Positions 1 through 14,042 of a DNA stretch of 64,000 bases are shown piece after piece (within the stretch, counting starts at the first letter, position 1; each line of letters begins with the position of its first letter). This DNA comes from Rhodothermus bifroesti (GTDB lineage Bacteria; Bacteroidota; Rhodothermia; Rhodothermales; Rhodothermaceae), in NCBI RefSeq assembly GCF_017908595.1, contig NZ_JAGKTL010000002.1, forward strand, positions 1 to 64,000. Reading direction: 5' to 3'. The position numbers were made by a program, and so were the translations under genes. The notes beneath the pieces are model-generated. The model did not search any database, was not told the DNA's origin, and saw only the letters and a list, made by a program, of their open reading frames with translations.

Positions 1-77
1 AGGAGGGTTTGCGTTTTGCGATTCGTGAAGGTGGGCGTACTGTCGGCGCAGGCGTCGTCACCAAAATCCTAGACTAA
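1..77 (+). CDS. tuf: Elongation factor Tu, C-terminal end (partial)
   Basis: Reading in the frame that starts at base 3 gives 24 residues that end in REGGRTVGAGVVTKILD and a TAA stop. This is the highly conserved C-terminus of EF-Tu domain III. The gene starts outside the window. EF-Tu is the GTPase that carries aminoacyl-tRNA to the ribosome. Its position just before tRNA-Trp, secE and nusG is the standard bacterial arrangement and supports the call. Confidence 0.95.
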   Translation, partial: EGLRFAIREGGRTVGAGVVTKILD

Positions 78-121
78 AACCCTGGGTTAATCCTGGGATC
101 TTAAAGTGCCCGGGGGAACGC

Positions 122-194
<73 letters not shown>

Positions 195-204
195 CTACAG
201 AAAT

Positions 205-231
205 GAAGGGCGAACGCGGCGTTCGCCCTTC
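205..231 (+). terminator. Hairpin after tRNA-Trp (terminator or processing site)
   Basis: GAAGGGCGAAC and GTTCGCCCTTC form a perfect 11-bp stem around the 5-nt loop GCGGC. Only a weak T-containing tail (TCGTTTGT) follows, so it may partly terminate or mark 3' processing of the tRNA while letting transcripts continue into secE. Confidence 0.55.
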
Positions 232-266
232 TCGTTTGTCCAGTGCAAGCCAGCAGGCCGCGTTTT

Positions 267-455
267 ATGATGGCTAAAATTCGTGCATACCTGCAAGAAG
301 TGGGTCGGGAAATGCAAAAGGTCAACTGGCCTACGCGTCAGGAACTGGTGAACAATACCGTCTTGACGCTTATTGCTTCTGTGCTGGTGGCCTTGTTCAT
401 TTTCTTGGCCGATCGGTTGATTGCTACAGTGCTAGAATTCATCTATTCCCTATAG
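267..455 (+). CDS. secE: Preprotein translocase subunit SecE
   Basis: A 62-residue protein with the SecE signature: an amphipathic N-terminal helix with the motif EMQKVNWPTRQEL, then one transmembrane helix (about residues 30-52, LTLIASVLVALFIFLADRL). SecE clamps SecY in the inner-membrane protein-export channel. ATG codons at 267 and 270 both fit. An in-frame GTG at 243 would add eight residues not typical of the family, so I start at 267. The gene lies between tRNA-Trp and nusG as in most bacteria. Confidence 0.93.
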   Translation: MMAKIRAYLQEVGREMQKVNWPTRQELVNNTVLTLIASVLVALFIFLADRLIATVLEFIYSL

Positions 456-478
456 GCGCAGCGCACGCAACAAGAGCT

Positions 479-1039
479 ATGGCGGAAGAGAAACATCAAG
501 ACAGGGTGCGCAAGTGGTATGTGCTGCGCACGTTTTCTGGGCACGAAAAGAAAGTTAAACAGTACCTGGAGCGAGAAATTGAACGCTTGGGCCTAAAGGA
601 TCGGGTAGGCGAAATTCTGATTCCTACCGAAACTGTCTTTGAGCTTCGGGGAGGGAAAAAACGCACGCGGGAAAAAACCTTTTTCCCAGGTTACGTTCTC
701 ATTGAAGCCGCGCTTGACCAAGAGTTGCAAATGCTGATTTCCAATATGCCCTCGGTGGTGGGATTTTTGGGCGCGGGCAATCAGCCAACGCCATTACGGC
801 CAGAGGAAGTGCGGCGCATTTTAGGTAAGGTGGACGAAGCGCGGGAGCTGGGAGAACAGCCCGAAATTCCCTTTAAGCCAGGTGACCCCGTGCGTATCAT
901 CGAGGGGCCATTTAACAATTTCACAGGCGTGGTTGAAGAAGTCTATCCCGACAAGCTCAAGCTTAAGGTCATGGTGTCGATTTTTGGGCGCAAGACGCCT
1001 CTGGAAGTCGACTACCTGCAGGTAGAACGCGAAGCGTAG
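479..1039 (+). CDS. nusG: Transcription termination/antitermination factor NusG
   Basis: 186 residues. The N-terminal NGN domain (about 11-115) starts with KWYVLRTFSGHEKKV and contains FFPGYVLIE. The C-terminal KOW domain (about 130-186) contains PGDPVRIIEGPFNNFTGVV. NusG binds RNA polymerase, suppresses pausing and links transcription to Rho or the ribosome. The ATG is 23 bases after the secE stop. Length and order (secE-nusG-rplK) are normal. Confidence 0.97.
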   Translation: MAEEKHQDRVRKWYVLRTFSGHEKKVKQYLEREIERLGLKDRVGEILIPTETVFELRGGKKRTREKTFFPGYVLIEAALDQELQMLISNMPSVVGFLGAGNQPTPLRPEEVRRILGKVDEARELGEQPEIPFKPGDPVRIIEGPFNNFTGVVEEVYPDKLKLKVMVSIFGRKTPLEVDYLQVEREA

Positions 1040-1126
1040 CCTTTTGTGAAAAACAGACGCGTTCGTGCATTCTGCGAAACCTTCCCAATGCCATAAAATA
1101 GAAGCGACTTCCGTAACGACGGTATG

Positions 1127-1163
1127 GGTCAAGCGGGAGCCTGCTTCATCAGGCGATTGGACC
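1127..1163 (+). promoter_or_regulatory. Putative L1-binding mRNA site in the rplK leader
   Basis: GCCTG (1139-1143) pairs with CAGGC (1150-1154) around a 6-nt loop. The stem is flanked by GGGA on the 5' side (1135-1138) and GA on the 3' side (1155-1156). Below the internal loop, GGTCAA (1127-1132) can pair with TTGGACC (1157-1163) with one bulged G. The GGGA/GA asymmetric loop matches the L1 site in 23S rRNA helices 76-77, which L1 also recognises on its own mRNA in other bacteria. The same element recurs at 1631-1654. Confidence 0.6.
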
Positions 1164-1165
1164 GC

Positions 1166-1172
1166 AAGGAGG
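1166..1172 (+). promoter_or_regulatory. Strong Shine-Dalgarno of rplK
   Basis: AAGGAGG lies 4 bases before the ATG at 1177 and directly downstream of the putative L1 site. L1 binding could therefore occlude ribosome loading here. rplL has a similar GGAGG at 3008-3012. Strong Shine-Dalgarno motifs are seen at only some starts in this window. Confidence 0.6.
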
Positions 1173-1176
1173 AACC

Positions 1177-1617
1177 ATGGCGAAGAAGGTCGAAAAACAG
1201 ATCAAATTGCAGATTAAGGGGGGACAAGCGACCCCAGCACCCCCCATTGGTCCAGCCTTGGGCCAAGCGGGTGTGAACATCATGGAGTTTTGTAAGCAGT
1301 TTAACGCTGCTACCCAAGATCGCATGGGGGTGGTGCTGCCTGTGGTCATTACGGTATATACCGATAAGTCCTTCACCTTTGTGGTTAAAAGCCCCCCAGC
1401 AGCTGAGTTGTTGAAACAAGTAGCTAAAATTGAAAAGGGCGCTGCGGATCCCTTGCGTCAGAAGGTGGGGAAGGTAACGTGGGAGGACTGCTTGGCGATT
1501 GCACGCCAGAAGATGGCCGACCTGAATGCCTACGACCTTGAAAAAGCTGCATCGATGATTGCAGGAACAGCCCGTTCGATGGGCATCGTGGTCGAAGGTA
1601 AACCAGAACACCTATAA
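1177..1617 (+). CDS. rplK: 50S ribosomal protein L11
   Basis: 146 residues, slightly longer than the usual 141-142. The N-terminal domain has [19 protein letters not shown], the proline-rich factor-binding face. The C-terminal RNA-binding domain covers about residues 75-146. L11 binds the GTPase-associated region of 23S rRNA and is needed for elongation-factor turnover and the stringent response. It starts at an ATG with a strong Shine-Dalgarno. It forms an operon with rplA, and similar hairpins precede both genes. Confidence 0.97.
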   Translation: MAKKVEKQIKLQIKGGQATPAPPIGPALGQAGVNIMEFCKQFNAATQDRMGVVLPVVITVYTDKSFTFVVKSPPAAELLKQVAKIEKGAADPLRQKVGKVTWEDCLAIARQKMADLNAYDLEKAASMIAGTARSMGIVVEGKPEHL

Positions 1618-1630
1618 AAATGCACCCGTT

Positions 1631-1654
1631 GCGGGAGCCTGCACCTGCAGGCGA
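1631..1654 (+). promoter_or_regulatory. Second putative L1-binding mRNA site, between rplK and rplA
   Basis: GCGGGAGCCTGC (1631-1642) and CAGGCGA (1648-1654) are identical to the element upstream of rplK, and only the 5-nt centre differs. The stem GCCTGC/GCAGGC is capped by ACCT, with GGGA on the 5' side and GA on the 3' side. The lower stem is weaker than in the first copy. Nineteen of 24 positions are shared between the copies. Confidence 0.6.
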
Positions 1655-1681
1655 CACTACCGCTAAACCTCCTAAGAGGCT

Positions 1682-2389
1682 ATGCCTAAGCGTGGAAAAC
1701 GATATCTAAAGGCCCTTGAAATTGTGCAGCAAGCAGGGGGTGGGCCTTTTACGCTGGAAGAAGCTGCAGAACTGGTTAAAAAAACGGCCCTGGCTAAGTT
1801 TAACGAATCGGTTGATATGGACGTGCGGCTGGGGGTTGACCCTCGGCATGCCGACCAGATGGTGCGTGGCACTGTGGCTTTACCCCATGGTACGGGGAAA
1901 CAAGTGCGCGTATTGGTATTGGCCGATGAGGGTCGTTGGAAAGAAGCGGAAGCTGCAGGCGCCGATTACGTGGGACTTGACCAGTACATCGAGCAGATTC
2001 AAAATGGCTGGCTGGAGTTTGATGTTGTGATTGCCACACCTCAGGTGATGAGTAAGATTGGTCGCCTGGGGCGCATCTTGGGTCCACGTGGACTGATGCC
2101 CAATCCAAAGAGCGGTACGGTAACCGAAGACGTGGCTGAAGCTGTACGACAGGTTAAGGCAGGACGCATCGATTTCCGCGTTGACAAGACTGGGAATCTC
2201 CACGTATCTATTGGCAAGGCTTCGTTCTCGAGCCAGCAGATTCGCGAGAATGCCGAGGCGTTTTTGCGCGAAGTGTTGCGCCTGCGACCACCCAGTGTCA
2301 AAGGCACCTATGTGCGCTCGATCACGCTCTCGACCACGATGGGGCCAGCAGTGCCTGTAGATCGTAGTGTGGTGCATACGCTGCGCTAA
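1682..2389 (+). CDS. rplA: 50S ribosomal protein L1
   Basis: 235 residues, typical length. The L1 signature [19 protein letters not shown] sits at about residues 124-142, and the family start [13 protein letters not shown] is clear. L1 binds 23S rRNA at the mobile L1 stalk next to the E site. It is also the translational repressor of the L11-L1 operon in many bacteria. Putative repressor sites precede rplK and this gene, so autoregulation is likely here. Confidence 0.97.
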   Translation: MPKRGKRYLKALEIVQQAGGGPFTLEEAAELVKKTALAKFNESVDMDVRLGVDPRHADQMVRGTVALPHGTGKQVRVLVLADEGRWKEAEAAGADYVGLDQYIEQIQNGWLEFDVVIATPQVMSKIGRLGRILGPRGLMPNPKSGTVTEDVAEAVRQVKAGRIDFRVDKTGNLHVSIGKASFSSQQIRENAEAFLREVLRLRPPSVKGTYVRSITLSTTMGPAVPVDRSVVHTLR

Positions 2390-2418
2390 GCGAATTTAGA
2401 TCTGGAGCTTGAAAAGCC

Positions 2419-2949
2419 ATGCCACTGACAAAAGCACAAAAAGCGGCTGTTCTGGAAGAGCTCAGCGAAAAGCTGGCTGCAACGCCAGCCATTTACTTGA
2501 CCTATTATAGCGGGTTGAATGTGGCGCAGCTTTCGAAACTGCGGCGCCGCTTTCGTGAGGAGGGGGTGGAATTTAAGGTGGTTAAAAACACGCTGTTGCG
2601 CATTGCAATGGAGCAGCGGGGGGGGTATGAGGCGCTTTTGCCGCTCCTGAATGGGCCAACAGCCGTTGCGTTTAGCCACGAGCCAGCAGCCCCAGCGCGC
2701 GTGCTGAAGAAATTTTTGGCGGAAGAAGGGGTTGAGCTACCGCGGCTAAAGGGTGCCTTTATCGATGGCGCAGTCTATGGGGCCGACGCGCTGGAAACGC
2801 TGGCTTCACTTAAGTCGAAAGATGAGTTGATTGCCGACATTATCGGGCTGGTGCTCTCGCCTGCCCGTAATGTGGTCGGTGCGCTTCAAGGCCCAGGCCA
2901 GCAACTGGCCGCCTTGGTAAAAGCCATTGCAGAAAAAGCGGAAGCATAA
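2419..2949 (+). CDS. rplJ: 50S ribosomal protein L10
   Basis: 176 residues. The N-terminal rRNA-binding domain has the pattern YYSGLNVAQLSKLRRRFRE and FKVVKNTLLRIA. A C-terminal helix of about 30 residues binds L7/L12 dimers. L10 anchors the L12 stalk. The ATG is 29 bases after the rplA stop. That gap is too short to hold a classical long L10 leader. Confidence 0.96.
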   Translation: MPLTKAQKAAVLEELSEKLAATPAIYLTYYSGLNVAQLSKLRRRFREEGVEFKVVKNTLLRIAMEQRGGYEALLPLLNGPTAVAFSHEPAAPARVLKKFLAEEGVELPRLKGAFIDGAVYGADALETLASLKSKDELIADIIGLVLSPARNVVGALQGPGQQLAALVKAIAEKAEA

Positions 2950-2965
2950 TAACCATCCTTAATCA

Positions 2966-2997
2966 GCAGCGCAGCCTATAGAGGCGAAGACCGCTGC
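2966..2997 (+). promoter_or_regulatory. Hairpin in the rplJ-rplL gap
   Basis: GCAGCG (2966-2971) pairs with CGCTGC (2992-2997). An inner GCCT/AGGC stem is closed by ATAG. The two stems are separated by an asymmetric internal loop (CA against GAAGAC). It ends about 10 bases before the rplL Shine-Dalgarno, so it could tune rplL translation or be an RNA-processing site. Function is inferred only from structure and position. Confidence 0.3.
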
Positions 2998-3016
2998 AGG
3001 AAACCTCGGAGGAACC

Positions 3017-3400
3017 ATGGCAGACCTGAAAGCACTCGCAGAACAACTGGTTAACCTGACCATCAAAGAGGCCAACGAATTGGCCAAAATTCTGGAAGAA
3101 GAATACGGCATCAAGCCAGCAGCTGCTGCAGTGGCCGTGGCTGCTGCTGCACCGGCTGGAGGAGATGGGGCCGCAGCCGTAGAGGAAAAAACCGCGTTTG
3201 ACGTCATTCTTAAGTCGGCCGGTGCCAACAAGATTGCGGTGATTAAAGAGGTGCGCGCCATTACGGGTCTTGGCCTAAAAGAAGCCAAAGATCTGGTCGA
3301 TAGTGCACCCAAGCCAGTTAAGGAGGGGGTTAGCAAAGAAGAAGCAGAGCAGATTAAGGCAAAGCTGCAGGAAGCCGGAGCTGAAGTGGAAATTAAGTGA
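3017..3400 (+). CDS. rplL: 50S ribosomal protein L7/L12
   Basis: 127 residues. The N-terminal dimerisation domain covers about residues 1-32. An Ala-rich flexible hinge follows (about 35-55, [15 protein letters not shown]). The globular C-terminal domain has EKTAFDVIL and [20 protein letters not shown], which contacts translation factors. L12 is the multi-copy stalk protein that recruits EF-Tu, EF-G and other GTPases. A strong GGAGG precedes the ATG. Confidence 0.97.
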   Translation: MADLKALAEQLVNLTIKEANELAKILEEEYGIKPAAAAVAVAAAAPAGGDGAAAVEEKTAFDVILKSAGANKIAVIKEVRAITGLGLKEAKDLVDSAPKPVKEGVSKEEAEQIKAKLQEAGAEVEIK

Positions 3401-3425
3401 TCGGGAACCTGCTGTTGATCTTTGC

Positions 3426-3437
3426 ATTTTGTATCTT
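3426..3437 (+). promoter_or_regulatory. Possible promoter element upstream of rpoB
   Basis: The 12-mer ATTTTGTATCTT (followed by TAG) resembles the Bacteroidota -7 element TAnnTTTG. The identical 12-mer occurs upstream of the lysine aminotransferase gene at 21420-21431. No well-spaced -33 element is obvious, so this is tentative. Confidence 0.25.
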
Positions 3438-3455
3438 TAGCGCACACGACGGAGT

Positions 3456-3492
3456 GGTAAGCCGACATCCGCAATGGCGGGGTCGGCTTACC
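3456..3492 (+). terminator. Long hairpin between rplL and rpoB (attenuator or partial terminator)
   Basis: GGTAAGCCGAC (3456-3466) and GTCGGCTTACC (3482-3492) form a perfect 11-bp stem. The 15-nt loop holds a small inner CCGC/GCGG pairing. No strong T-run follows, so full termination is unlikely. Attenuators at the same place adjust rpoBC output relative to ribosomal proteins in other bacteria. Confidence 0.5.
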
Positions 3493-3638
3493 CTGCTTAT
3501 ACCTTCCTTAAAAGAAACCCTGTGTGTGCTCCTGCGTTAGCATGCATCAACCCACCTCTACAACGGTTAGCTGCACAAGCCATTCGGCTTTCGTGATCAC
3601 GGCAACGCGTCACTCAACCATTGAAGTTACACGCGCTT

Positions 3639-6600
3639 ATGTCTGAGCGTAACGGCCAGGTGGGCACGAACGAACGGATTTCGTTTGCCCGCACGCAGAC
3701 AGTTTTGGACTACCCTGACCTGCTGGAAATCCAGCTTAAGTCGTTTAAGGAGTTTGTGCAAGACGACGTCCCTCCTGAAGAGCGGGAAGACATCGGCTTG
3801 CAGGCGGTCTTTAAGGAGCACTTTCCCATAACCGACAGCCGCGAGCGTTACATTCTGGAGTTTTTATACTATACGCTCGACACCCCTAAGCATTCGGTTG
3901 AAGAGTGTTTGGCCCAGGGGCTGACCTATTCGGTACCGCTGAAGGCCAAGCTGCGACTGTCAATCCTGGAAGACGAGGACGAAGAGGAAGCGAACGAGGC
4001 GATCGAGCAGGAGGTCTATTTGGGCAACCTGCCCTATATGACCGAGCGCGGCACGTTTATCGTGAATGGTGCCGAGCGCGTCATTGTCTCGCAGCTCCAC
4101 CGGAGTCCGGGGGTCTTCTTTGGCCAGAGCATTCATCCCAATGGGACCGAACTTTACTCAGCCCGTGTCATTCCGCTGCGCGGCTCGTGGATCGAATTTT
4201 CCACCGATGTGGCCAACGTCATGTGGGCCTATATCGACCGGAAGAAAAAGCTTCCGGTCACTACGCTGCTGCGCGCACTGGGCTTTTCTTCAGACGAAGA
4301 GATCATTCGGCTTTTTGAGCTGGCCGATGAGGTGGACGTATCAAGCAAAGAGGCCTTTAGGCAGCACGTAGGCCGCAAGCTGGCTTCGTCCATTACGCTG
4401 GAGCGCATCATCGAAATTGTCGATGAAGATACGGGCGAGGTAGTTGAAGAAAAGCGCGAGCGCGAAGTGCTCTTTCCAGCCGACCACGAGTTGGAAGAAG
4501 CGGATTTTGAACGGCTGCAGGAAGCGGGGATTACCCGTATCTTTTTGCTGAAGCAAGAAGATATTGAAGAAGCGCTTAATAAAAGCACGCTGCTCAATAC
4601 CCTCCGTCGGGATCCGACGCACTCAGAAACGGAAGCCTTGGAGTACCTGTATTTCCAGCTCCGGGGTACTGAGGCTCCTGATCTTGAAAGCGCCCGTGCA
4701 TTGCTCGATCGGTTGTTTTTCAACGAAAAACGCTATGACCTGGGTGCTGTGGGCCGCTACCGGCTCAACAAGCGGTTGCGTATCGATGTGCCCATGGATG
4801 TCCTCACACTGACCAAAGAGGACATCGTGGCCATTATTCGCGAGCTTATCCTGCTGCAGAATGGCCAAAGCACCTTGGATGATATCGATCACCTGGGCAA
4901 CCGCCGTGTCCGTACCGTCGGCGAACAGCTTGCGGCGCAGTTCTCCCTGGGCTTGGCCCGTATGGCGCGTACGATCAAAGAGCGGATGAATTTGCGGGAT
5001 GCGGAAAGTTTTACGCCCCAAGATTTGGTCAATGCCCGGACCATTGCCAGTGTGATCAACACATTCTTTGGCACCAACCAGCTTAGCCAATTCATGGACC
5101 AAACCAACCCGTTGGCTGAGCTGACGCACAAGCGGCGGGTATCGGCGCTAGGTCCGGGCGGTCTAACGCGCGAGCGGGCGGGCTTTGAAGTACGCGACGT
5201 GCATTACACGCACTATGGTCGCCTGTGCCCCATCGAAACGCCCGAAGGGCCGAACATCGGGTTGATCTCTTCGCTAACGGTGCACGCCCGCATTAATGAG
5301 TTTGGCTTTATCGAAACGCCCTACCGGGTCGTGCGCAACGGCAAGGTAACCAACGAGATCGTCTATCTGACGGCCGAGGAAGAAGACAATGCGGTCATTG
5401 CACAGGCCAACGCGCCCATCGACGAGGAAGGCAACTTTCTCAACGAGTTCGTCAAATGTCGCTACCGGGGAGACTTCCCGCTCATGCGGCCGGAGCAGAT
5501 CCAGTACATGGACGTGGCGCCTAACCAGATTGTCTCGCCTTCGGCGAGCTTGATTCCGTTCCTGGAGCATGACGATGCCAACCGTGCCCTCATGGGCTCA
5601 AACATGCAACGCCAGGCCGTACCCCTCTTGCGACCTGAAGCACCGATTGTCGGGACAGGCATGGAGGCGCGCATTGCGCGGGACTCCCGAGCCGTGCTGG
5701 TGGCTGAAGGTCCAGGTGTGGTTGAGTACGTCGATGCGGAACGCATTGTGATTCGCTACGACCAGGACCCCGAAGATGCTGAGGTGAGCTTTGAAGCACC
5801 TGTCAAGGAATACCGGCTCATCAAATTCCGCCGCACCAATCAGGACACGTGCATCAACATGCGGCCGATTGTCAAAGTCGGCCAGCGCGTGGAAAAGGGC
5901 ACGGTCCTAAACGATGGCTTTTCTACCGAAAAAGGCGAGCTGGCCCTTGGCAAAAACGTGCTGGTCGCCTTTATGCCTTGGCGCGGCTATAACTTCGAAG
6001 ACGCCATCGTGATTTCCGAGCGCCTGGTGGCGGAAGACGTCTTCACTTCGATCCATATCGAAGAGTTTGAGTGCCAGGTGCGGGATACCAAGCGCGGTCA
6101 AGAAGAGCTGACGCGGGAGATCCCCAACGTCTCTGAAGAAGCCACCAAAGACCTAGACGAGCGGGGCATCATCCGCGTGGGGGCCGAGGTGAAGGCCGGC
6201 GATATTCTGGTAGGTAAGGTAACCCCTAAAGGGGAGACCGAACCTACCCCTGAGGAAAAACTGCTGCGGGCGATTTTCGGGGATAAAGCGGGTGATGTCA
6301 AGGATGCCTCGCTGAAGGCGCCGCCAGGCATGAAGGGCGTCGTTATTGATACCAAGCTCTTTAGCCGGCGTAAGCTGGACGCAGCCTCGAAAAAGCGGGA
6401 GCAGCAGCGCCTCAACGAGATTGAGGAAAACCTGCAGCGCCAACTGGCAGAGCTGGACCGGAAGTTCTGGGAGAAGTTCTTCCACCTGGTCGAGGGCCAG
6501 CGCTCGGTTGGCGTAGAGACACGCGAAGGCAACCTGATTTTAGCCGAGGGCTTACCTTTTAGACGCGAAGCTTTTGAAAAGATTTCCCCCTTAAGCTTAA

Positions 6601-7475
6601 ATCCCTCGTTGCCGTTTACGCCGGACGAAACGATCAACCGCAAGCTGCAAAAGCTGCTGCGCAACTACGAGGAAATGCACCGGCGCATTACAGGCGAGGC
6701 GAAGCGGCTTAAGCACCAGCTGCAAATGGGGGATGAGCTGCCACCTGGTGTCGTGCAGCTGGCGAAGGTCTACATTGCGCGCAAGCGCAAAATCCAGGTG
6801 GGCGATAAAATGGCCGGTCGGCACGGCAACAAAGGGGTTGTTGCTAAGATCGTTCCGGTCGAAGACATGCCTTTCCTGGAAGACGGTACGCCAGTTGACA
6901 TTGTGCTGAACCCGCTGGGCGTTCCGTCGCGAATGAACCTGGGGCAGATTTATGAAACGCTGCTGGGTTGGGCAGGGAAGATCTTGGGCCGCAAGTTCGC
7001 TTCGCCGGTGTTTGACGGAGCTTCGCTTGAAGAGATCAAGGCGTTGCTGCGTGAGGCTGGGCTACCGGAAGATGGGCGGGTGCAGCTCTACGATGGCCGC
7101 ACGGGTGAGCCGCTGGATCAGAAGACGACCGTGGGGTACATCTACATGATGAAGCTGAGCCACCTGGTTGAAGACAAGATCCACGCCCGCTCCATTGGAC
7201 CCTACAGCCTCATTACCCAACAGCCGTTGGGAGGAAAGGCACACTTTGGCGGTCAGCGCCTGGGCGAAATGGAAGTATGGGCCCTCTACGCCTATGGCGC
7301 CGCCCATACGCTCCAGGAAATGCTGACCTACAAGTCGGACGATGTGCAGGGCCGCTCAAAGGCCTACGAAGCCATCGTCAAAGGGGAAAACATGCCCGAG
7401 CCTGGCATCCCAGAAAGCTTCAACGTTTTGGTTCGGGAGCTGCAGGGCTTGGGCCTAGAGGTGCGGCTCGACTAA
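3639..7475 (+). CDS. rpoB: DNA-directed RNA polymerase subunit beta
   Basis: 1278 residues from the ATG at 3639; an in-frame TTG at 3621 is a less likely start. Clear landmarks are the rifampicin-pocket segment ([15 protein letters not shown], then [20 protein letters not shown]), [16 protein letters not shown], the [12 protein letters not shown] region and a conserved C-terminus ([12 protein letters not shown]). Beta forms one pincer of RNA polymerase and contains part of the catalytic site. A 238-base leader with a long hairpin separates it from rplL. rpoC follows 35 bases after the stop. Confidence 0.98.
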   Translation: MSERNGQVGTNERISFARTQTVLDYPDLLEIQLKSFKEFVQDDVPPEEREDIGLQAVFKEHFPITDSRERYILEFLYYTLDTPKHSVEECLAQGLTYSVPLKAKLRLSILEDEDEEEANEAIEQEVYLGNLPYMTERGTFIVNGAERVIVSQLHRSPGVFFGQSIHPNGTELYSARVIPLRGSWIEFSTDVANVMWAYIDRKKKLPVTTLLRALGFSSDEEIIRLFELADEVDVSSKEAFRQHVGRKLASSITLERIIEIVDEDTGEVVEEKREREVLFPADHELEEADFERLQEAGITRIFLLKQEDIEEALNKSTLLNTLRRDPTHSETEALEYLYFQLRGTEAPDLESARALLDRLFFNEKRYDLGAVGRYRLNKRLRIDVPMDVLTLTKEDIVAIIRELILLQNGQSTLDDIDHLGNRRVRTVGEQLAAQFSLGLARMARTIKERMNLRDAESFTPQDLVNARTIASVINTFFGTNQLSQFMDQTNPLAELTHKRRVSALGPGGLTRERAGFEVRDVHYTHYGRLCPIETPEGPNIGLISSLTVHARINEFGFIETPYRVVRNGKVTNEIVYLTAEEEDNAVIAQANAPIDEEGNFLNEFVKCRYRGDFPLMRPEQIQYMDVAPNQIVSPSASLIPFLEHDDANRALMGSNMQRQAVPLLRPEAPIVGTGMEARIARDSRAVLVAEGPGVVEYVDAERIVIRYDQDPEDAEVSFEAPVKEYRLIKFRRTNQDTCINMRPIVKVGQRVEKGTVLNDGFSTEKGELALGKNVLVAFMPWRGYNFEDAIVISERLVAEDVFTSIHIEEFECQVRDTKRGQEELTREIPNVSEEATKDLDERGIIRVGAEVKAGDILVGKVTPKGETEPTPEEKLLRAIFGDKAGDVKDASLKAPPGMKGVVIDTKLFSRRKLDAASKKREQQRLNEIEENLQRQLAELDRKFWEKFFHLVEGQRSVGVETREGNLILAEGLPFRREAFEKISPLSLNPSLPFTPDETINRKLQKLLRNYEEMHRRITGEAKRLKHQLQMGDELPPGVVQLAKVYIARKRKIQVGDKMAGRHGNKGVVAKIVPVEDMPFLEDGTPVDIVLNPLGVPSRMNLGQIYETLLGWAGKILGRKFASPVFDGASLEEIKALLREAGLPEDGRVQLYDGRTGEPLDQKTTVGYIYMMKLSHLVEDKIHARSIGPYSLITQQPLGGKAHFGGQRLGEMEVWALYAYGAAHTLQEMLTYKSDDVQGRSKAYEAIVKGENMPEPGIPESFNVLVRELQGLGLEVRLD

Positions 7476-7510
7476 AGCTGACCGTCGCCTGCACAGGATT
7501 TAAACCTTCG

Positions 7511-11803
<4,293 letters not shown>

Positions 11804-11826
11804 GCCTACACGGCTTGATTCCCCCA

Positions 11827-11867
11827 AGCAGCCCTGGTGGCCTTAGGTCATCAGGGCTGCTTTTTTT
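11827..11867 (+). terminator. Intrinsic terminator of the rpoBC transcript
   Basis: AGCAGCCCTG and CAGGGCTGCT form a perfect 10-bp stem with a 15-nt loop, followed by a run of seven T. It lies 24 bases after the rpoC stop and closes the long ribosomal-protein and RNA-polymerase operon. Confidence 0.93.
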
Positions 11868-11939
11868 CAAAGCAGCAGGGCACAAACCGTCGCTTTGGGC
11901 TTATGCGTATCATCCATCCAACGTAATGCCTTAGCAGCG

Positions 11940-14036
11940 ATGGCTAACCGGTTGCAATTTGCCAAAAGCCCCTACCTACTGCAGCACAAAGATAATCCCG
12001 TGGACTGGTGGCCTTGGTGCGAGGAAGCTTTCGCAAAAGCCCGTGCCGAAGATAAACCGGTGTTCCTTTCTATCGGTTATGCTGCCTGCCATTGGTGCCA
12101 TGTGATGGCGCACGAGTCGTTCGAAGATCCCGAAGTAGCCCGACTGCTCAACGAAGCGTTTATTAACGTCAAGGTGGATCGGGAAGAGCGGCCAGATATC
12201 GACCAGCTTTACATGACGGTCTGCCAGATGGTCACGGGCCATGGCGGCTGGCCGCTTACCGTGATCCTGACGCCCGATAAAGAGCCCTTCTTTGCAGCCA
12301 CGTATATCCCCAAAAAGGGACGCTACGGTCGCCCTGGATTGCTAGAGCTTATTCCGCGCATTCAGGAAGCCTGGAAGCACCATCGGGAGGAAATTCTGGC
12401 CTCTGCCAAGCGCCTCACGGGGCGACTGGAAAAAGTGATGACCTTCGAGGCGCCTGGACAGGTGATCGATGCGGAATGGTTGGAAATTGCCTATCGGCGG
12501 CTGGTTGATCTGTACGACGCGCGCTATGGCGGCTTTAGCCATGCTCCTAAATTTCCTACAGCCCACACACTCCTGTTTCTGCTGCGCTACTGGCATCGCA
12601 GCCGTGAGCCACATGCCTTAGCGATGGTCGAGCACACGCTCACACAAATGCGCCAGGGGGGCATCTACGACCAGGTAGGTTTTGGCTTTCACCGCTATGC
12701 CATCGACGAGCGCTGGGTGCTGCCCCATTTTGAAAAGATGCTTTATGACCAGGCGCTCCTGACACTGGCCTACCTCGAAGCCTATCAAGCCACGGGCAAG
12801 CCCTTGTACCTGCAAACGGCCCGCGAAGTGCTCGCCTATGTCCTGCGTGACCTCCGCGCTCCAGAAGGTGCTTTTTATGCTTCTGAAGATGCCGATAGCG
12901 AGGGCCTCGAAGGTCGATTCTACACCTGGACCGTCGAGGAAATCCGCGAAGCTATTGAAGATCCAGACTTAGCTGCGCTTGTGCTCGAGGCCTATAACGT
13001 GCAGCCTGAAGGCAACTATGAAGATGAAGCTACAGGGGAACGGACAGGAAAGAACATCTTGCACTGGGAGCGCTCACCAGAAGCATTGGCGGCTGCCCAT
13101 GGGCTAACGCCGGAAGCGCTCGCCGCAAAGCTGGAACAGGCCCGGCAACGTTTGTTCCTTTACCGCGCGCAGCGCGTGCGACCAGGCCGAGATGAGAAAA
13201 TCTTGACCGACTGGAATGGACTGATGATTGCTGCCTTGGCACGGGCTGCGCAAATAAGTGGCGAACCGGTTTATGCCCAAGCGGCGCAGCAAGCGATGGC
13301 CTTTATGGAACGCGCCCTATTTACCTCCGAAGGGCGGTTGCTGCACTGCTACCGCGAGGGCGAAGCTCGCATTCAGGGTTTCTTAGACGACTATGCCTAT
13401 CTGACTTGGGGGTTGCTGGAACTTTATGAGGCTACGTTCAATGAGGCCTACCTTGAAAAAGCGCTCGCCCTGACAGATCTCATGCTTACCTACTTCTGGG
13501 ATGAACGAGGCGCGTTCTACTTTACGGCCGAAGACAGCGAGCCGCTCATTGTGCGACCGCGCGAAGCCTTTGACAATGCTTTGCCTTCAGGCAACGCTGT
13601 TGCATTGATGAACCTGGTGCGCCTTTTCCACATGACCGGCCGCACAGACTATGCCGAGCGGGCCGAAGCGCTGATTCGCTTCTTTTCCGGCCCAGTAAAG
13701 CAGCAGCCCCCAATCTTTACCGGCATGCTGCTCGGCATTGATTTGTACTTTGGGCCAACCTATGCACTGGTGCTGGTCGGCGCACCAGAAGATCCACAGC
13801 TTCAGGCAATGCAGTGCGAGGTGCAGCGGCGCTATTTACCCCGCAAGGTCATGCTGCTTAAACGACCTGGTGAGGCTGGAGAACGCTTAGCTCGGCTTGC
13901 GCCGTTTGTGGCGACCCAAACGGCGCGCAACGGCCGTCCAACGGCTTATCTGTGCTATGATTACCAATGCGCCGAACCTGTGACAACGCCCGAGGCTTTG
14001 GCTCAGCAGCTTGATCAACTGGCCGTAGTTGCTTAG
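11940..14036 (+). CDS. DUF255 thioredoxin-fold protein (YyaL/SPATA20 family)
   Basis: 698 residues, normal for the family. The N-terminal thioredoxin-like DUF255 domain (about 1-165) starts [23 protein letters not shown] and has [11 protein letters not shown], a CxxC pair at Cys50/Cys53. The rest is a six-hairpin (alpha/alpha) barrel like those of N-acylglucosamine epimerases and GH families. No signal peptide is visible, so it should be cytoplasmic. The exact reaction is unknown for the family. I chose the ATG at 11940 because upstream residues are not family-like. It ends 6 bases before the next gene, suggesting co-transcription. Confidence 0.9.
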   Translation: MANRLQFAKSPYLLQHKDNPVDWWPWCEEAFAKARAEDKPVFLSIGYAACHWCHVMAHESFEDPEVARLLNEAFINVKVDREERPDIDQLYMTVCQMVTGHGGWPLTVILTPDKEPFFAATYIPKKGRYGRPGLLELIPRIQEAWKHHREEILASAKRLTGRLEKVMTFEAPGQVIDAEWLEIAYRRLVDLYDARYGGFSHAPKFPTAHTLLFLLRYWHRSREPHALAMVEHTLTQMRQGGIYDQVGFGFHRYAIDERWVLPHFEKMLYDQALLTLAYLEAYQATGKPLYLQTAREVLAYVLRDLRAPEGAFYASEDADSEGLEGRFYTWTVEEIREAIEDPDLAALVLEAYNVQPEGNYEDEATGERTGKNILHWERSPEALAAAHGLTPEALAAKLEQARQRLFLYRAQRVRPGRDEKILTDWNGLMIAALARAAQISGEPVYAQAAQQAMAFMERALFTSEGRLLHCYREGEARIQGFLDDYAYLTWGLLELYEATFNEAYLEKALALTDLMLTYFWDERGAFYFTAEDSEPLIVRPREAFDNALPSGNAVALMNLVRLFHMTGRTDYAERAEALIRFFSGPVKQQPPIFTGMLLGIDLYFGPTYALVLVGAPEDPQLQAMQCEVQRRYLPRKVMLLKRPGEAGERLARLAPFVATQTARNGRPTAYLCYDYQCAEPVTTPEALAQQLDQLAVVA

Positions 14037-14042
14037 AACATT

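Noticed and set aside
7277-7510. Upstream extension of the rpoC reading frame by 78 codons into rpoB
   Set aside because: The extension is rpoB sequence read in another frame. The family N-terminus ([16 protein letters not shown]) starts at 7511-7520.
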